Below the pieces are notes generated by a model. The model searched no databases and was not told the origin of the DNA. It worked only from the letters and a program-made list of their open reading frames with translations. Both the position numbers and the translations under genes were made by a program. Positions 62,761-64,000 of a stretch of DNA of 64,000 nucleotides are shown here, one piece after another. This DNA is from Sodiomyces alkalinus F11 (taxonomy: Eukaryota; Ascomycota; Sordariomycetes; Glomerellales; Plectosphaerellaceae), in contig NW_021167079.1 in assembly GCF_003711515.1 (NCBI RefSeq), positions 6,194,385 through 6,258,384 of the forward strand. Reading direction: 5' to 3'. Each line of letters begins with the position of its first letter. Positions within the stretch are counted from its first letter, which is position 1.

Positions 62761-62785
62761 CGAGCTTACGCTTATAGTGGTTCTA

Positions 62786-63137
62786 TATATTAGGTGCCTG
62801 CAGCAGTGGTTATAATAGGTCCCTAGTGTAAATCTATAGGGGTCCAGGTATGCCTAGTCTAAGTCTCCTCGAGGTATAAATAAAGTAAGATTATATAGTA
62901 AACAGAATAATCCCTCGAAGTAAGTAATATAGCCCTTAAGGAAGTAAATAAGCAGTCCTCGAGGAGTAGAGCGTAGCCTTAAAGAGCGAGGAAGCCTCTC
63001 CTTTAAAAGGGGAGGCCAGCGATTAATCTGATTCTTTAGTTACACCCACGTTCTAACTCTATTATAATCCTATCGTGATTATACCTGGTTCCTTACTTAA
63101 CCCTACCTTTTCACTCTTTACGACTACCTATTTAATA
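62786..63137 (-). repeat. Terminal repeat of the outer gypsy element, right copy
   Basis: Read on the minus strand it begins TATTAAATAGGTAGTCG (TG to TA) and ends CACCTAATATA, immediately followed by the gag of the outer element. In position and orientation it is the 5' LTR. Its partner at 40,517-40,873 is inverted. Confidence 0.8.
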
Positions 63138-63219
63138 TTTTAATCGCTCTACCATTAAGGGCGCGAAGACCATTCAAGAGAGTCACTAATACGCCCCACA
63201 GCGCACTATAGGAACCGCC

Positions 63220-63345
63220 CCTTACGGGGGGTATACCGCGGATACTAGGTACCACGGGGGTATACTATAAGAACCGTGTTCTACGGGGGTATACCATAGA
63301 ACCGATATACCACGGGGGTACCTGGTAGAAACCAGGTATTACCGG
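63220..63345 (+). repeat. 29-30-bp tandem repeat, four copies
   Basis: The core ACGGGGG recurs at 63,224, 63,254, 63,283 and 63,312 (spacing 30, 29, 29), mostly followed by GTATACC/T and AGAACC. Confidence 0.85.
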
Positions 63346-63410
63346 GCCACGGTTAGGAAGCCGGAGTATCCCCGGGGTTTCCCTGTGGATATATTAGTTT
63401 AGGGCTTCGC

Positions 63411-64000
63411 CCCTTAGTTTAGTACAGATATCATTATTACACCGCATTTTCTATACCTAAAGGTCACCCCTCGAGAAAAAGCCTGGCTTATAGGTCCTAT
63501 AGTACTAGCTAGCCAGGGATTTACCGGTTAGGTATATTAAATAGTAGTAACTAAGCTTTTAGGTAAGGTTCGCGTACCGCCGCCCGGCGCGAACTATATA
63601 TGCTAAGACTAAATAGACATATAGTTTACTAGCGAATACTAGCGTGCTAGGCGTAGCCGCCCTCGAAGGCGCGAACTACATAGGCTAAAACTAAATAGAT
63701 ACGCGGTATACTAGTAGTCGCCGTCACGGACTACGTATACTAAAACTAAACAGGTATATAGTATACCGGCGGATACGACCGCTCGCGCTAGGCGAAGACG
63801 CCTCCCCTTTAATAAGTCTAGGCATAGAGTAATAAAGGGAACTACCGTTAAGCGTAGGAATAGCGACTATACTAACCTATACTAGCCGTAGAACCCGAGC
63901 TTTAATACCGCGATAACCTTCCTAATAATCACTAGTCGGCGTAGACGATTATACTAACCTATACCGATACTAACCGTTCTTAATAATCGCTAAAGGGCGT
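63411..64000 (+). repeat. Repeat family R1, copy 3, cut by the window end
   Basis: Matches 5,010-5,520 in the same orientation from ATATC.TTATTACACCG through CTAAAGGGCG. It carries three degenerate copies (about 63,592, 63,670 and 63,728) of a segment containing CTAA(A/G)ACTAAA that occurs once in copy 1 (about 5,180). Confidence 0.8.

Larger units (their letters stand above)
43560..62785 (-). mobile_element. Outer Ty3/gypsy chromovirus, minus strand, split by a nested element
   Basis: Minus-strand gag (62,760-61,700), protease region, reverse transcriptase (about 61,000-60,200) and RNase H (to 59,603) continue at 45,449 with integrase C-terminus and chromodomain down to about 43,560. The two halves join at the GTAA target duplication of the nested element 45,454-59,598. 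Without the insertion, the segment between the terminal repeats is about 7.8 kb. Confidence 0.85.

Noticed and set aside
63220..63345. Possible CRISPR-like array (29-30-bp periodicity)
   Set aside because: Units are adjacent tandem repeats without unique spacers, and the DNA is fungal.

Overview
The window reads as filamentous ascomycete (Pezizomycotina) nuclear DNA. The genes have short spliceosomal introns of 55-202 nt (GTRNGT donors, CTAAC/TTGAC-like branch sites), and the repeats carry the footprint of repeat-induced point mutation (RIP): CpA/TpG is almost gone, TpA is in large excess, and CpG is kept. In bases 1-60, for example, I count 10 TpA, 0 CpA and 0 TpG.

There are three compartments. 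(1) 1-18,222 is RIP-saturated transposon debris: a minus-strand Tad1-type LINE cut by the window start (1-3,340), a repeat family here called R1, a complete Ty3/gypsy chromovirus with two 290-bp LTRs (6,146-14,702), and an unclassified decayed reading frame (15,840-17,400). (2) About 18,230-39,500 is a gene island of normal composition with seven conserved genes: gatC/Gta3 (+), a DUF726/TMCO4-type lipase-fold protein (-), DNA polymerase iota (-, with a 1-nt frameshift), a conserved low-complexity nuclear-type protein (+), a Mug190-like SMP/C2 lipid-transfer protein (+), RRP12 (+) and the SNARE VTI1 (-). (3) 39,500-64,000 is again RIP-saturated. A minus-strand gypsy chromovirus (about 43,560-62,785) is split by a nested 14,145-bp gypsy element (45,454-59,598; 358-bp LTRs, 4-bp target duplication GTAA). 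The outer element lies between inverted, not direct, terminal repeats of about 350 bp.

The island genes are housekeeping functions (mitochondrial Gln-tRNA formation, ribosome export, vesicle fusion, membrane contact, lesion bypass) and do not look like a cluster.

The most unusual signal is in the nested element. Between its pol and its 3' LTR it holds a decayed frame with a Ulp1/SENP-type cysteine protease fold: the His, Asp and Cys positions are spaced 17 and 54 residues apart, and a SUMO-interacting-type motif (EIIDLT) lies downstream. All three catalytic codons have been changed by RIP-type transitions. Each of the three gypsy elements also has a frame antisense to pol in its 3' region. 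All assignments come from reading the sequence by eye; no database search was run.
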